Made by a program: the position numbers and the translations under genes | Source of the DNA: Verrucomicrobiia bacterium | GTDB lineage: Bacteria > Verrucomicrobiota > Verrucomicrobiia > Limisphaerales > DSYF01 | NCBI GenBank assembly: GCA_035765895.1 | Contig: DASTWL010000073.1 | Span: forward strand, 1 to 57,729 | Length of the DNA stretch: 57,729 nt | Direction of reading: 5' to 3' | The notes under the pieces: model-generated | What the model was told of the DNA's origin: nothing | Database searches by the model: none | What the model saw: the letters and a program-made list of their open reading frames with translations, nothing else | Shown: positions 25,484-33,447 of the stretch, one piece after another | Layout of the letters: the number at the start of each line of letters is the position of its first letter | Position numbering within the stretch: position 1 is the first letter of the stretch

Positions 25484-26716
25484 ATGCCCACCTTCCAATA
25501 CAAAGCCTTGCAGCCAAACGGCAGCGTGGCCGTCGGCCAGATTGAAGCCGCCGGCCGCCCGGAAGCCTTCCGACAGATGGAAGCGCAGGGACTGCGGCCC
25601 ATCAATTTGGTGGAATCGCGCAACGGCAATGGCAACGGCAAAGCCGCCGCCGCGCCGCAATTCTCGCTGGGCAGCAAAAAAATCACCCCGCGCGCCCTGG
25701 AAAATTTCACCCGCCTGCTGTCGAGTTTGCTGGCGGCCGGCGTGCCCTTGAGCCGCGCACTTGTGATTCTGCACAAGGAAGCCTCCAACCCGGTGGCCGC
25801 CGCCAAGTGGAAGGAAATTCACGACCGCGTGGTGGACGGCATGTCGCTCGCCGACGCCATGAGTCAGTCGCCCGATGTTTTTCCGCGCGTGTATGTGGCC
25901 ATGGTGGAGGCCGGCGAAACGGGCGGCTTCCTGGATGTGGTGCTCTCGCAGATCGCGGACTTTCAGGGCCGCGAAAAGGAACTGCGGGGCAAGGTATTTG
26001 CGGCGATGTTTTATCCGGCGATTCTGGCCTGCCTCGCCATCGCCGTGCTGGTGTTCCTGCTGGTGTTCTTCATTCCCAAGTTCATGCCCGTGTTTCAGGG
26101 GCTCGGCGGCAACCTGCCGCTCATCACCAAGCTCATCATCGGCGGCAGCGATTTGATCCGGCATTACGGCCTGTTCGTGCTGGTGGGGCTCATCGTGGCC
26201 GTCATTTCCTTCCGCACGTGGGCGGTGTCGCCCACGGGCCGGCGTCAGTGGGAAAGCTTGATTCTCAAAACCCCCGTCGTCGGGCCGCTCCTGTCGCAAT
26301 TCGCCATGGCGCGGTTCTGCCGGATGCTGGGCACGCTGCTCGGCGCCGGCGTGCCGCTGGTCAACTGCCTGAACGTCGCCCGCCGGTCGCTGGGCAACCA
26401 GATCCTCGTCGATGCGGTGACGAATTCAATCGAGCGGGTCAAGGAAGGCAAATCGCTCGGCCCCAGCCTGTCCGATTGTCGCTCGCTGTTTTCCGGTCCG
26501 GCGTTGGAAATGATCTCCGTCGCCGAGGAAAGCGGCCGCCTGGACCAGGAACTGGTCCGCATCGCCGCCGACACCGAATCCGATCTGGACCGCAACATGA
26601 AGACGGCCGTCGCGCTGCTGGAGCCCATGATGCTGTTCATGATCGCCAGTTTCGTCGGCACCATTTTCATCGGGATGCTGCTGCCCGTGTTCGAACTCCA
26701 ACAACAAATCAAATAA
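25484..26716 (+). CDS. gspF: Type II secretion inner-membrane platform protein GspF
   Basis: 410 residues. Two GspF domains each begin with the family pattern (LENFTRLLSSLLAAGVPLSR at about residue 70 and ARFCRMLGTLLGAGVPLVNC at about 275) and end in a membrane helix (YPAILACLAIAVLVFLLVFF near 170-195, then LLEPMMLFMIASFVGTIFIG at the C terminus), with a further helix near 225. The last residues VFELQQQIK are typical. An N-terminal region MPTFQYKALQPNGSVAVGQI matches the standard start. GspF anchors the ATPase to the pseudopilus machinery in the inner membrane. It starts 4 bp after gspE. Confidence 0.95.
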   Translation: MPTFQYKALQPNGSVAVGQIEAAGRPEAFRQMEAQGLRPINLVESRNGNGNGKAAAAPQFSLGSKKITPRALENFTRLLSSLLAAGVPLSRALVILHKEASNPVAAAKWKEIHDRVVDGMSLADAMSQSPDVFPRVYVAMVEAGETGGFLDVVLSQIADFQGREKELRGKVFAAMFYPAILACLAIAVLVFLLVFFIPKFMPVFQGLGGNLPLITKLIIGGSDLIRHYGLFVLVGLIVAVISFRTWAVSPTGRRQWESLILKTPVVGPLLSQFAMARFCRMLGTLLGAGVPLVNCLNVARRSLGNQILVDAVTNSIERVKEGKSLGPSLSDCRSLFSGPALEMISVAEESGRLDQELVRIAADTESDLDRNMKTAVALLEPMMLFMIASFVGTIFIGMLLPVFELQQQIK

Positions 26717-26730
26717 CCACCACCAAGTTT

Positions 26731-27183
26731 ATGAAAACACAGATACGCAAACCTCGACTCCATCAGCACGCCTTCACGCTCGTTGAAATGCTGCTGGTGC
26801 TCGTGATCATCGGCACCCTGGCCGCCATCGTGGTGCCCAAGCTGGCCGGACGCTCCGAACAGGCCCGCGTGACCGCCGCCCATTCGCAGATCGCCGCCTT
26901 CGGCACCGCGCTGGATGCGTTTGAAGTGGACAACGGCTACTACCCCAAGGGCAAGGACGGGCTGAACGACCTTTTGCAACAACCCCGCGACGCGCAAAAC
27001 TGGAAAGGCCCCTACCTGAAGAGCGACGCCGTTCCCGCGGACCCGTGGGGCAACGCCTACCTTTATGAATGCCCGGGCAAACACAACCCCAGCGGTTATG
27101 ACTTGTCCTCGGTCGGCCCGGATGGCCGCTCCGGCACGGACGACGACATCGCCAGCTGGAGCGTTGCGGGCGAAAAGAAATAG
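26731..27183 (+). CDS. gspG: Major pseudopilin GspG
   Basis: 150 residues from the ATG at 26731. Class III leader MKTQIRKPRLHQHA with cleavage before FTLVEMLLVLVIIGTLAAI. The remainder has the GspG signature: DAFEVDNGYYPKGKDGLNDL, WKGPYLKSDAVPADPWGNAY and the C-terminal calcium-loop pattern GYDLSSVGPDGRSGTDDDIA. The residue before the cleavage site is Ala rather than the usual Gly, as in several prepilins of this window. It is the main subunit of the T2SS pseudopilus and lies 14 bp after gspF. Confidence 0.95.
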   Translation: MKTQIRKPRLHQHAFTLVEMLLVLVIIGTLAAIVVPKLAGRSEQARVTAAHSQIAAFGTALDAFEVDNGYYPKGKDGLNDLLQQPRDAQNWKGPYLKSDAVPADPWGNAYLYECPGKHNPSGYDLSSVGPDGRSGTDDDIASWSVAGEKK

Positions 27184-27188
27184 GTTTC

Positions 27189-27851
27189 GTGCGCACCACC
27201 CCGCACATGACGAATCTGCAGAGGGAAGCGGAGCGAGCAGTTCTCGCTTCGTGGGGCCCTTTGCGGTTGGTGGTTGGTGAGCCGGGGCGCGCCCTCGCGG
27301 TGCGCCCCGGCATTGACCCGCGGCCCCGTCGCCGGACGGCGTTCACCCTGCTCGAACTGCTGCTCGTGCTGGCGCTGCTGGCGATGGCCGTGGCCATCGC
27401 CGCCCCGGCCCTGTCCCGTTTCTTCCGCGGCCGCGCCCTCGACAACGAGGCGCGCCGCATGCTGGCCCTGACCCGCTACGGCCAGAGCCGCGCCGTGTCC
27501 GAGGGCATTCCCATGGTGATGTGGTTCAAGCCCGACGAAGGCACCTACGGCCTCGAGGCCGAGATGACCTACACCGAAACCGACGACAAGGCGGTGGAAT
27601 ATCATCTCGATTCCAACCTGAGCCTGGAACTGGCCCCGGCCACCGGCTTGTCCACCACGCCGTGGAAAATCACCACGCAGATCGCGGGGAACCAGCCAGC
27701 CATTCGCTTCACGCCGGACGGTTTCATCGCGGACACCAGTCCGGCGTGGATTCTCCTGAAGGTGGCGCGCGACGATGAGCCGGACTGCGTCTGGCTCGCG
27801 CAAACGGAAAACCGCTTGAACTATGAACTGCAAAACACCCAGCCACGCTGA
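27189..27851 (+). CDS. gspH: GspH-like minor pseudopilin with a long leader
   Basis: 220 residues from a GTG at 27189 (an ATG at 27207 is also in frame). The class III motif RRTAFTLLELLLVLALLAMA appears only after about 51 residues, so the leader is unusually long and basic-rich (REAERAVLASWGPLRLVV). Downstream, 'RRMLALTRYGQSRAVSEGIP' and 'AIRFTPDGFIADTSPAWILL' match GspH/FimT minor pseudopilins, which sit at the pseudopilus tip region. Its position between gspG and gspI supports the name. It overlaps gspI by 29 bp. Confidence 0.8.
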   Translation: MRTTPHMTNLQREAERAVLASWGPLRLVVGEPGRALAVRPGIDPRPRRRTAFTLLELLLVLALLAMAVAIAAPALSRFFRGRALDNEARRMLALTRYGQSRAVSEGIPMVMWFKPDEGTYGLEAEMTYTETDDKAVEYHLDSNLSLELAPATGLSTTPWKITTQIAGNQPAIRFTPDGFIADTSPAWILLKVARDDEPDCVWLAQTENRLNYELQNTQPR

Positions 27852-28236
27852 CCGGCGACGTTCACGTTCGCGGCGCGCCGACGGCGGGTTCACGCTCGCC
27901 GAGGTGCTGGCGGCGTTGCTGTTCATGGCCATTGTCATTCCCGTGGCCGTGGCGGGCCTGCGCATCGCCAACCTCGCGGGCGAAGTGGGCACGCGCAAGG
28001 CCGTGGCCGCGCGCATCGCCGAAGCCAAACTGAACGAACTGCTCATCACCGGCCAGATGCAGAAGGGCGCCCTGTCCGGCACCGTCACGGAAAACCGCAT
28101 CAACTACGGCTGGAACCTGACCGTGGAGTCTTCGGGACTGGATGTGCTCCGGCTGGCCACCATGAAGGTGACCTTTCCGGCCCAGGGCAAGGATTACGAC
28201 GTCCGCCTGAGCACGCTGGTGGACACGACGCAGTGA
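27823..28236 (+). CDS. gspI: Minor pseudopilin GspI
   Basis: 137 residues. The leader is MNCKTPSHADRRRSRSRRADG with a canonical G|F cleavage before FTLAEVLAALLFMAIVIPVAV. The rest fits GspI: GEVGTRKAVAARIAEAKLNE, then NYGWNLTVESSGLDVLRLAT and VTFPAQGKDYDVRLSTLV. GspI starts the minor-pseudopilin tip complex with GspJ and GspK. It overlaps the end of gspH and is 7 bp before gspJ. Confidence 0.85.
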   Translation: MNCKTPSHADRRRSRSRRADGGFTLAEVLAALLFMAIVIPVAVAGLRIANLAGEVGTRKAVAARIAEAKLNELLITGQMQKGALSGTVTENRINYGWNLTVESSGLDVLRLATMKVTFPAQGKDYDVRLSTLVDTTQ

Positions 28237-28243
28237 TGCAGCC

Positions 28244-29029
28244 ATGAACGTTGCCGCGCTTCATTCCCCTTCCCGCCTGTCCGGCGCGCCCCGCCGGCGG
28301 CGTGGTGCCGCGGCGCATTTCAGGGCGTTCACGCTGCTCGAGGTGCTGCTCGCGCTCATCGTGCTGGCCATCGTCCTGGTGGTGGTTCATTCAATTTTTT
28401 ACAGCGCGCTGCAACTCCGCAACAAGGCGGACGCGGCCATCAGCGAAGCGATTCCGTTGCAACACGCCCTCACCGTCATCCGGCGCGATCTGGAGAACGT
28501 GACCGTGCCGGGCGGAACCCTCTCGGGCAGCTTTCAAACCACGCTGACCACGGGCTCATCGATGAGTGCCACGCACGCGGGCCAGCAATGCGGCCCGACC
28601 CTCTACACCACCGCCGGCACCCTCAACGACAATGATCCGTGGTCGGAGATGCGCAAGGTGACGTATTACCTGATGCCGTCAACCAACGGCTCGGCGGGGC
28701 AGGATCTCGTGCGCTCGGTCACCCGCAATCTCCTGCCGGTGTTCCAGGAGGAATACACGGACGAACGGCTCATGAGCAACGTGGACTCCCTCACGTTCCA
28801 GTATTACAACGGGTCGCAATGGGTGGACACCTGGGACTCGGCCTCCACCTCCGCCAGCAGCACGACCAGCACCGCGTCCACCAACAGCCTGCCCACGGGC
28901 GTGCGCGTGGACCTGACCCTCGTCGTGGACAAGCTGGGCTCCATCGCGCCCAACCCGATCGAAATGGTGGTTCCCATCACCGTGCAAGTCGGCACCAACA
29001 CCACGGCCAGCACCGGAGGCGTCGAATGA
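28244..29029 (+). CDS. gspJ: Minor pseudopilin GspJ
   Basis: 261 residues. The leader ends AHFRA and the hydrophobic helix is FTLLEVLLALIVLAIVLVVV. The following pattern, 'PLQHALTVIRRDLENVTVPG', 'MRKVTYYLMPSTNGSAGQDL' and 'VDSLTFQYYNGSQWVDTW', is that of GspJ. A Ser/Thr-rich loop (SASTSASSTTSTASTNS) precedes the last strands. GspJ joins GspI and GspK at the tip of the pseudopilus. Its stop overlaps the ATG of gspK (ATGA). Confidence 0.85.
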   Translation: MNVAALHSPSRLSGAPRRRRGAAAHFRAFTLLEVLLALIVLAIVLVVVHSIFYSALQLRNKADAAISEAIPLQHALTVIRRDLENVTVPGGTLSGSFQTTLTTGSSMSATHAGQQCGPTLYTTAGTLNDNDPWSEMRKVTYYLMPSTNGSAGQDLVRSVTRNLLPVFQEEYTDERLMSNVDSLTFQYYNGSQWVDTWDSASTSASSTTSTASTNSLPTGVRVDLTLVVDKLGSIAPNPIEMVVPITVQVGTNTTASTGGVE

Positions 29030-30519
29030 AGATCTCGCTGGCCCAACATCTGAACGGCCACCGGCTCGAACGGCCCTGGTCCGCCCGCTGGTCGCGCCCC
29101 GCGCCCGGCCGCGCCGCGCGCGTTCCCGGCGCCTCCCACAACGACGATCGCACCGCCCGGGCCGCCGCCGGGCCGCCGCCCAAGGCCCGGCGCAGCATAC
29201 GAGGTTCCGCCCTCATCATCGTGCTCTGGATCTGCTTTGGCATCGTGAGCATCGCGCTCTATTTCGCGCAGTCCATGAGCTACGAAATGCGCGCGGCCGA
29301 CAACCGGCTTTCGGGCCTGCAAGCTGACGAGGCGATTGCCGGCGCCGCCCGCTACGCCAGCAACATTCTGGCGAACCTGCAAATTCCCGGCCTGCCGCCC
29401 GACCTCAACTCCTACGAACGCGAAAACGTGGCCGTGGGCGATGCGCGGTTCTGGTTCATCGGCCGCAGCGACGAGCAGACGGCCACGGATGAACCTTCGT
29501 TCGGCCTGGTGGACGAGGCGTCCAAACTCAACCTGAACAACGTCACCGCCGCAATGCTGGAGGAGCTTCCCCGCATGACCCCCGAACTGGCCGCGGCCAT
29601 CATCGACTGGCGCGACGCCGACAGCACCGTGTCCGACGGCGGCGCCGAGGACGACATCTATCAGCGCCTCAACCCGCCGTATCATTGCAAGAACGCGCCG
29701 TTTGAATCCATCGACGAGCTGCGGCTCGTTTACGGCATGGACATGGAAACGCTGTTCGGCAACGACGCCAACCTGAACGGCGCCCTCGATCCGAACGAAA
29801 ATGACGGCGACGTCTCGCCGCCAAACGACGATCGCAACGGGTTGCTGACTCCGGGCCTGCTCGAATACGTCACCGTCTGGAGCCGTGAGCCCGTGAACGC
29901 GCACACCAACGTGAACGATCAGCAGGCGCTCGCGACTGTGCTTCAAAACGCCCTTGGCTCCAGCCGCGCCAACCAGATTCTGGCCCAGCTGGGTGGCGGC
30001 GGGGCGCCCGGCGGCCCGGGCGGCACCGCGCAATACGGCAACCTGGTCGAGTTCTACCTCGCCAGCCGGATGAGCCGGAATGAATTTGACCAGGTGGCCG
30101 ACCAGTTGATTGCCACCACGAACACGACGGGCTACGTCGAGGGGTTGGTGAACATCAACACCGCCAGCGAGGCGGTGCTGCAATGCATTCCCGGCATCGG
30201 CGTTCAATACGCCTCCACCGTGGTCGCCTACCGGCTCGGCAACGCCACCAGCCTGCAATCCATCGCCTGGCTGGTGGACGTGATCGGCAGCGAAGCGGCC
30301 CGCCAGGCCGGGCCGTATGTCACCACGCACAGTTATCAGTTCACCGCCGACATTGCCGCCGTCGGTCACTACGGCCGGGGTTACCGCCGCGTGAAGTATG
30401 TCTTTGACGACAGCGACGGTGCCCCCCGCATCGCCTACCGGCAGGACCTGACGCACCTGGGCTGGGCCTTGGGCAAAACCGCACGGGAAGATTTGGAAAT
30501 CGCGAAAAACAACCCATGA
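29026..30519 (+). CDS. gspK: Minor pseudopilin GspK
   Basis: 497 residues from the ATG at 29026, which overlaps the gspJ stop. The membrane helix GSALIIVLWICFGIVSIALY follows an unusually long basic leader of about 60 residues. After it, 'AADNRLSGLQADEAIAGAAR' and 'SFGLVDEASKLNLNNVTAAM' match GspK, and two helix-hairpin-helix-like segments follow (LVNINTASEAVLQCIPGIG and the TPELAAAIIDWRDADS region). An acidic insert (DANLNGALDPNENDGDVSPP) may bind calcium. GspK caps the pseudopilus tip. The stop overlaps the next ATG. Confidence 0.9.
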   Translation: MKISLAQHLNGHRLERPWSARWSRPAPGRAARVPGASHNDDRTARAAAGPPPKARRSIRGSALIIVLWICFGIVSIALYFAQSMSYEMRAADNRLSGLQADEAIAGAARYASNILANLQIPGLPPDLNSYERENVAVGDARFWFIGRSDEQTATDEPSFGLVDEASKLNLNNVTAAMLEELPRMTPELAAAIIDWRDADSTVSDGGAEDDIYQRLNPPYHCKNAPFESIDELRLVYGMDMETLFGNDANLNGALDPNENDGDVSPPNDDRNGLLTPGLLEYVTVWSREPVNAHTNVNDQQALATVLQNALGSSRANQILAQLGGGGAPGGPGGTAQYGNLVEFYLASRMSRNEFDQVADQLIATTNTTGYVEGLVNINTASEAVLQCIPGIGVQYASTVVAYRLGNATSLQSIAWLVDVIGSEAARQAGPYVTTHSYQFTADIAAVGHYGRGYRRVKYVFDDSDGAPRIAYRQDLTHLGWALGKTAREDLEIAKNNP

Positions 30520-31997
30520 AGTCCTCCTTCAATTTCAACCTCGCGGCGCTGGATCCGCGGCGACGCCAGCCGGGCAGCACGCTGCTCGGCCTGTCCTTCG
30601 ACGGCAGCCGGCTTGAGGGCGTCGAAGTGCACCGCACGAACGGGAGCGTCGAACTGCGCAAATCCTTTGCGGCAACCCTCACGCTCGATCCGCTGACCAA
30701 CGCGCCCGAACTGGTCGGCCGGGAAATCCGCAAGGTGCTCGACGAACACGGCATTCGCGAGCGCTGGTGCACCGTCTGCTTTCCCCTGAACTGGGCCCTG
30801 ACGCTCTCCGTCAAACTGCCCGCGCTGCCGGAGGAGGATCTCGCCAGCTTCCTGCAGGTCGAAGCCGAGCGTGGTTTTCCCTATGGCCAGGACGCGTTGC
30901 TGACCGCCACCTCGCGCTGCCGCACGGCGGCCGGCGAAGGCTGGGCGACCCTGATGGGCGTGCCGCGCAGTCACCTGACCCGGCTCGAAACCGTGCTGGC
31001 CGCGGCCCAGTTGCGGTCCGCCAGTTTTTCCATCGGCATCACGGCGTTGCAACCGGCCGATGCCGCGGGCGCGGACGGCGTGCTCACGTTGCTGCCGGGC
31101 GAAGGCAACATCCGCCTGCAACTCACCGCGGGCGGCGGGATCGCCCTGCTGCGCACCATCGAAGGTGCGTTTGAACCGGCCGGCGGCGAACGCGAACTGC
31201 AAACCGACCACGTGCTGCGTGAATTGCGCATCACCCTGGGCCAGTTGGCGCCCGAGCTGCGCGACGCCGTGAAACGCGTCCGGGTGCTGGGCCGGAACGA
31301 CGACGCCGACGAGCTGGCCGAAGTGATCGGTCCGCGGCTGGCGGCGCAAGGGATCGCCGTGGAGCAGGTCCGCGTGCATGCGCCGGACGATTTTTCAGTC
31401 AAGGTGCCGCCAAACACACCGGTCTCCCCGGCTCTGGCGCTGGCCGTGCGCCGTCTGGCGGGCAGCCCGGCGACGCTGGAATTTCTGCCGCCCAAGATCA
31501 GCGCATGGCAGCAGTTGAGTTCGAAGTATTCCTCGCCCAAGCTGGTCACCGTGGGCGCCGGCGCCGGCGCCGTGGCCGCGCTGGTGCTGCTGTTGTTCTT
31601 CGGCCAGCAGGTGCTGCTGTGGTATTGGGGCCACCGCTGGAGCGCCATTCAGAAGCGGGTTTACCTGCTCGAAGACACGCAGGCCAACATCCGTGAGTTC
31701 CGGCCGTGGTATGACGATTCCTACCGTGAGCTGACAATTCTGAAGCGGCTGACCGAATGCTTCCCCGAGGACGGCACGGTTTCCGCCAAGCAGATTGAGA
31801 TGCGCGACCCGAACAAGCCCGGCGAGCTGTTGAAGGTCACCTGCACCGGCACGGCCCGCAGCCAGAGCGCATTGATTCATGTCACCGACAAGCTCGGCGC
31901 CGCCCGGAATGTGGCCAACGTGCACACCGAACAAACCCGCGGAGTTTCCCCCACGGAATTCACCTTCAACTTCGAATGGAGCGAAGGCGCACCATGA
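30516..31997 (+). CDS. gspL: GspL/PilM-like inner-membrane assembly protein
   Basis: 493 residues. The N-terminal 340 residues form an actin-like (PilM/GspL) domain: LLGLSFDGSRLEGVEVHRTN, VCFPLNWALTLSVKLPALPE, LASFLQVEAERGFPYG, and DGVLTLLPGEGNIRLQLTAG. One membrane helix lies at about 345-370 (VTVGAGAGAVAALVLLLFFG). The periplasmic ferredoxin-like domain follows (YRELTILKRLTECFPEDGTV, ending EFTFNFEWSEGAP). So the PilM and PilN-like parts are in one chain, as in GspL. It recruits the ATPase GspE and pairs with the GspM-like protein encoded next (ATGA overlap). Confidence 0.8.
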   Translation: MKSSFNFNLAALDPRRRQPGSTLLGLSFDGSRLEGVEVHRTNGSVELRKSFAATLTLDPLTNAPELVGREIRKVLDEHGIRERWCTVCFPLNWALTLSVKLPALPEEDLASFLQVEAERGFPYGQDALLTATSRCRTAAGEGWATLMGVPRSHLTRLETVLAAAQLRSASFSIGITALQPADAAGADGVLTLLPGEGNIRLQLTAGGGIALLRTIEGAFEPAGGERELQTDHVLRELRITLGQLAPELRDAVKRVRVLGRNDDADELAEVIGPRLAAQGIAVEQVRVHAPDDFSVKVPPNTPVSPALALAVRRLAGSPATLEFLPPKISAWQQLSSKYSSPKLVTVGAGAGAVAALVLLLFFGQQVLLWYWGHRWSAIQKRVYLLEDTQANIREFRPWYDDSYRELTILKRLTECFPEDGTVSAKQIEMRDPNKPGELLKVTCTGTARSQSALIHVTDKLGAARNVANVHTEQTRGVSPTEFTFNFEWSEGAP

Positions 31998-32533
31998 ACT
32001 TTGATCCCAAGAACCGTCAACACGTCCTGCTGCTCGTCGCCGCCATCGTGGTCGGCATCTTTCTCGGCGACCGGCTGGTGCGTGCGCCGTTGTGGAACGC
32101 CTGGAAAGCCCGCTCCGTGCGTCTGGCTGATTTGCAGAAGAAGGTGGGCGACGGTGAAATGCTGCTGAAACGCGGCGATTCGCTCCTCGCACGCTGGGAC
32201 AACATGCGCACCAACGCCCTGCCGGCCGACACCGCCGCGGCGGAGAGCGTGGTCATGCGCGCCTTCAATCGTTGGGCGGATGCCAGCGGCGTCAGCGTCA
32301 GCGGCATCCGGCCGCAATGGAAACGGGCCGACGAAGATTACATGACCCTCGAATGCCGCGCCGACATTGCCGGCGACCTCAATGCCATCACGCGCTTCCT
32401 TTACGAAATCGAACACGATCCGTTGGGCGTGAAGGTGGACAGCGCCGATCTGGCCACGCGGGACACCGACGGACGGCAAATCACCCTGGGCCTGCAAATC
32501 AGCGGCCTGCAACTTTTGAAATCCGCCCGATGA
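31994..32533 (+). CDS. gspM: GspM/PilO-like inner-membrane protein
   Basis: 179 residues from the ATG at 31994, which overlaps the previous stop; an in-frame start at 31976 is less likely. It has a short cytoplasmic N terminus, one membrane helix (HVLLLVAAIVVGIFLGDRLV), a coiled-coil stretch (KARSVRLADLQKKVGDGEML) and a periplasmic ferredoxin-like domain (DYMTLECRADIAGDLNAITR, LGVKVDSADLATRD, QITLGLQISGLQLL). This is the architecture of GspM and PilO. Position directly after GspL supports the assignment. Sequence identity to either family is low, so the symbol is tentative. Confidence 0.7.
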   Translation: MNFDPKNRQHVLLLVAAIVVGIFLGDRLVRAPLWNAWKARSVRLADLQKKVGDGEMLLKRGDSLLARWDNMRTNALPADTAAAESVVMRAFNRWADASGVSVSGIRPQWKRADEDYMTLECRADIAGDLNAITRFLYEIEHDPLGVKVDSADLATRDTDGRQITLGLQISGLQLLKSAR

Positions 32534-33444
32534 AACCGAAGGGAAACCTCCGCATGATGCACGTTTTCGCCGCGCTGGAAGGCTGGCTGGCCCGCTGGTC
32601 CGGCCATGGGTCGTTGCGCCCCGCGCCGGTCCGTGCCACGCCCGCCCGGAATGCACTCCGACCCGACGTATGCGAACTTCTGGTGATGAAGCAAAGCGGT
32701 AAGGCAAGGGGCGTATGGATCGTTCTGGCCACCCTGGCGGTCGGCGGGAGTCTTTCGTTGCGCGCCCAACCAGATGGTCCGGCCACCAACGCGACCGCCA
32801 CGAACGCCATTGCTGCTTCGGCGGCTCACGCCGAGACCAACGGCGACGCGATGCGGGTTCCCGAGCGGACCGCGCCCGCGCCGCACGCTTCCGCCCCCGT
32901 CTCGACCACAAGCCGGACGGACTTCGCCGCGTTCCGCGTCATTGCCGAGCACAACATTTTCAACGGCAACCGCTCCGGCCAGCGGATCACCTCCACGCGC
33001 AGCGGCTCGTTGCAGCGCACGGTGCGCGTGGATGCCTTTACGCTGGTCGGCACCATGGATTCCAGCAAGGGCTGGCTGGCCTTCTTCGATGGCACCCAGC
33101 CGGATTACCACAAGGTGCTCCGGGCCGGCGACTCGATTGCGGGATTCAAGGTGAAAGAGATCATTTATTCCGGCGTCCGCTTCGATGAGAATGGCGCCGA
33201 GCTGGCTCTGCGCGTGGGTTCGAGCCTGCGGCGCGAGGACGGCGGCGCGTGGTTTGTCTCGGCGACCAGTGGTTCCTACGCCAGCTCCCGCTCCGGTGAA
33301 AGCCAACCAACTCACAACGGCAGCAGTTCAACCACCGTCAGCAGCAGCAGCAGCAGCAGCAGCAACTCCGACGGCGGCGGCCCGCCCAGCGGCGCCATGA
33401 GCGATGTTTTAAAACGACTGATGGAAAGAAGAGAAAAGGAATGA
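32530..33444 (+). CDS. GspC/PilP-like periplasmic protein with poly-Ser tail
   Basis: 304 residues from the ATG at 32530, which overlaps the gspM-like stop. An in-frame ATG at 32686 gives a cleaner signal peptide or anchor (MKQSGKARGVWIVLATLAVG) and could be the true start. After an Ala/Thr-rich linker comes FRVIAEHNIFNGNRSGQRIT, the hallmark 'NIF' segment of GspC/PilP homology-region proteins, then a beta-domain (DAFTLVGTMDSSKGWLAFFD, DYHKVLRAGDSIAGFKVKEI). The C terminus is low-complexity with eight consecutive Ser. GspC links the inner-membrane platform to the secretin, which matches its place before gspD. Confidence 0.65.
   Translation: MKPKGNLRMMHVFAALEGWLARWSGHGSLRPAPVRATPARNALRPDVCELLVMKQSGKARGVWIVLATLAVGGSLSLRAQPDGPATNATATNAIAASAAHAETNGDAMRVPERTAPAPHASAPVSTTSRTDFAAFRVIAEHNIFNGNRSGQRITSTRSGSLQRTVRVDAFTLVGTMDSSKGWLAFFDGTQPDYHKVLRAGDSIAGFKVKEIIYSGVRFDENGAELALRVGSSLRREDGGAWFVSATSGSYASSRSGESQPTHNGSSSTTVSSSSSSSSNSDGGGPPSGAMSDVLKRLMERREKE
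33340..33363. repeat. Trinucleotide microsatellite (AGC)8
   Basis: Eight perfect AGC units inside the GspC-like gene encode eight serines between TTV and NSDGG. Changes in copy number would keep the frame and only alter linker length. Confidence 0.95.
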
Positions 33445-33447
33445 TTT

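Noticed and set aside
25807-26730. Upstream extension of gspG overlapping gspF
   Set aside because: The frame is open upstream only as a shadow of gspF. The prepilin leader and spacing place the start at 26731.
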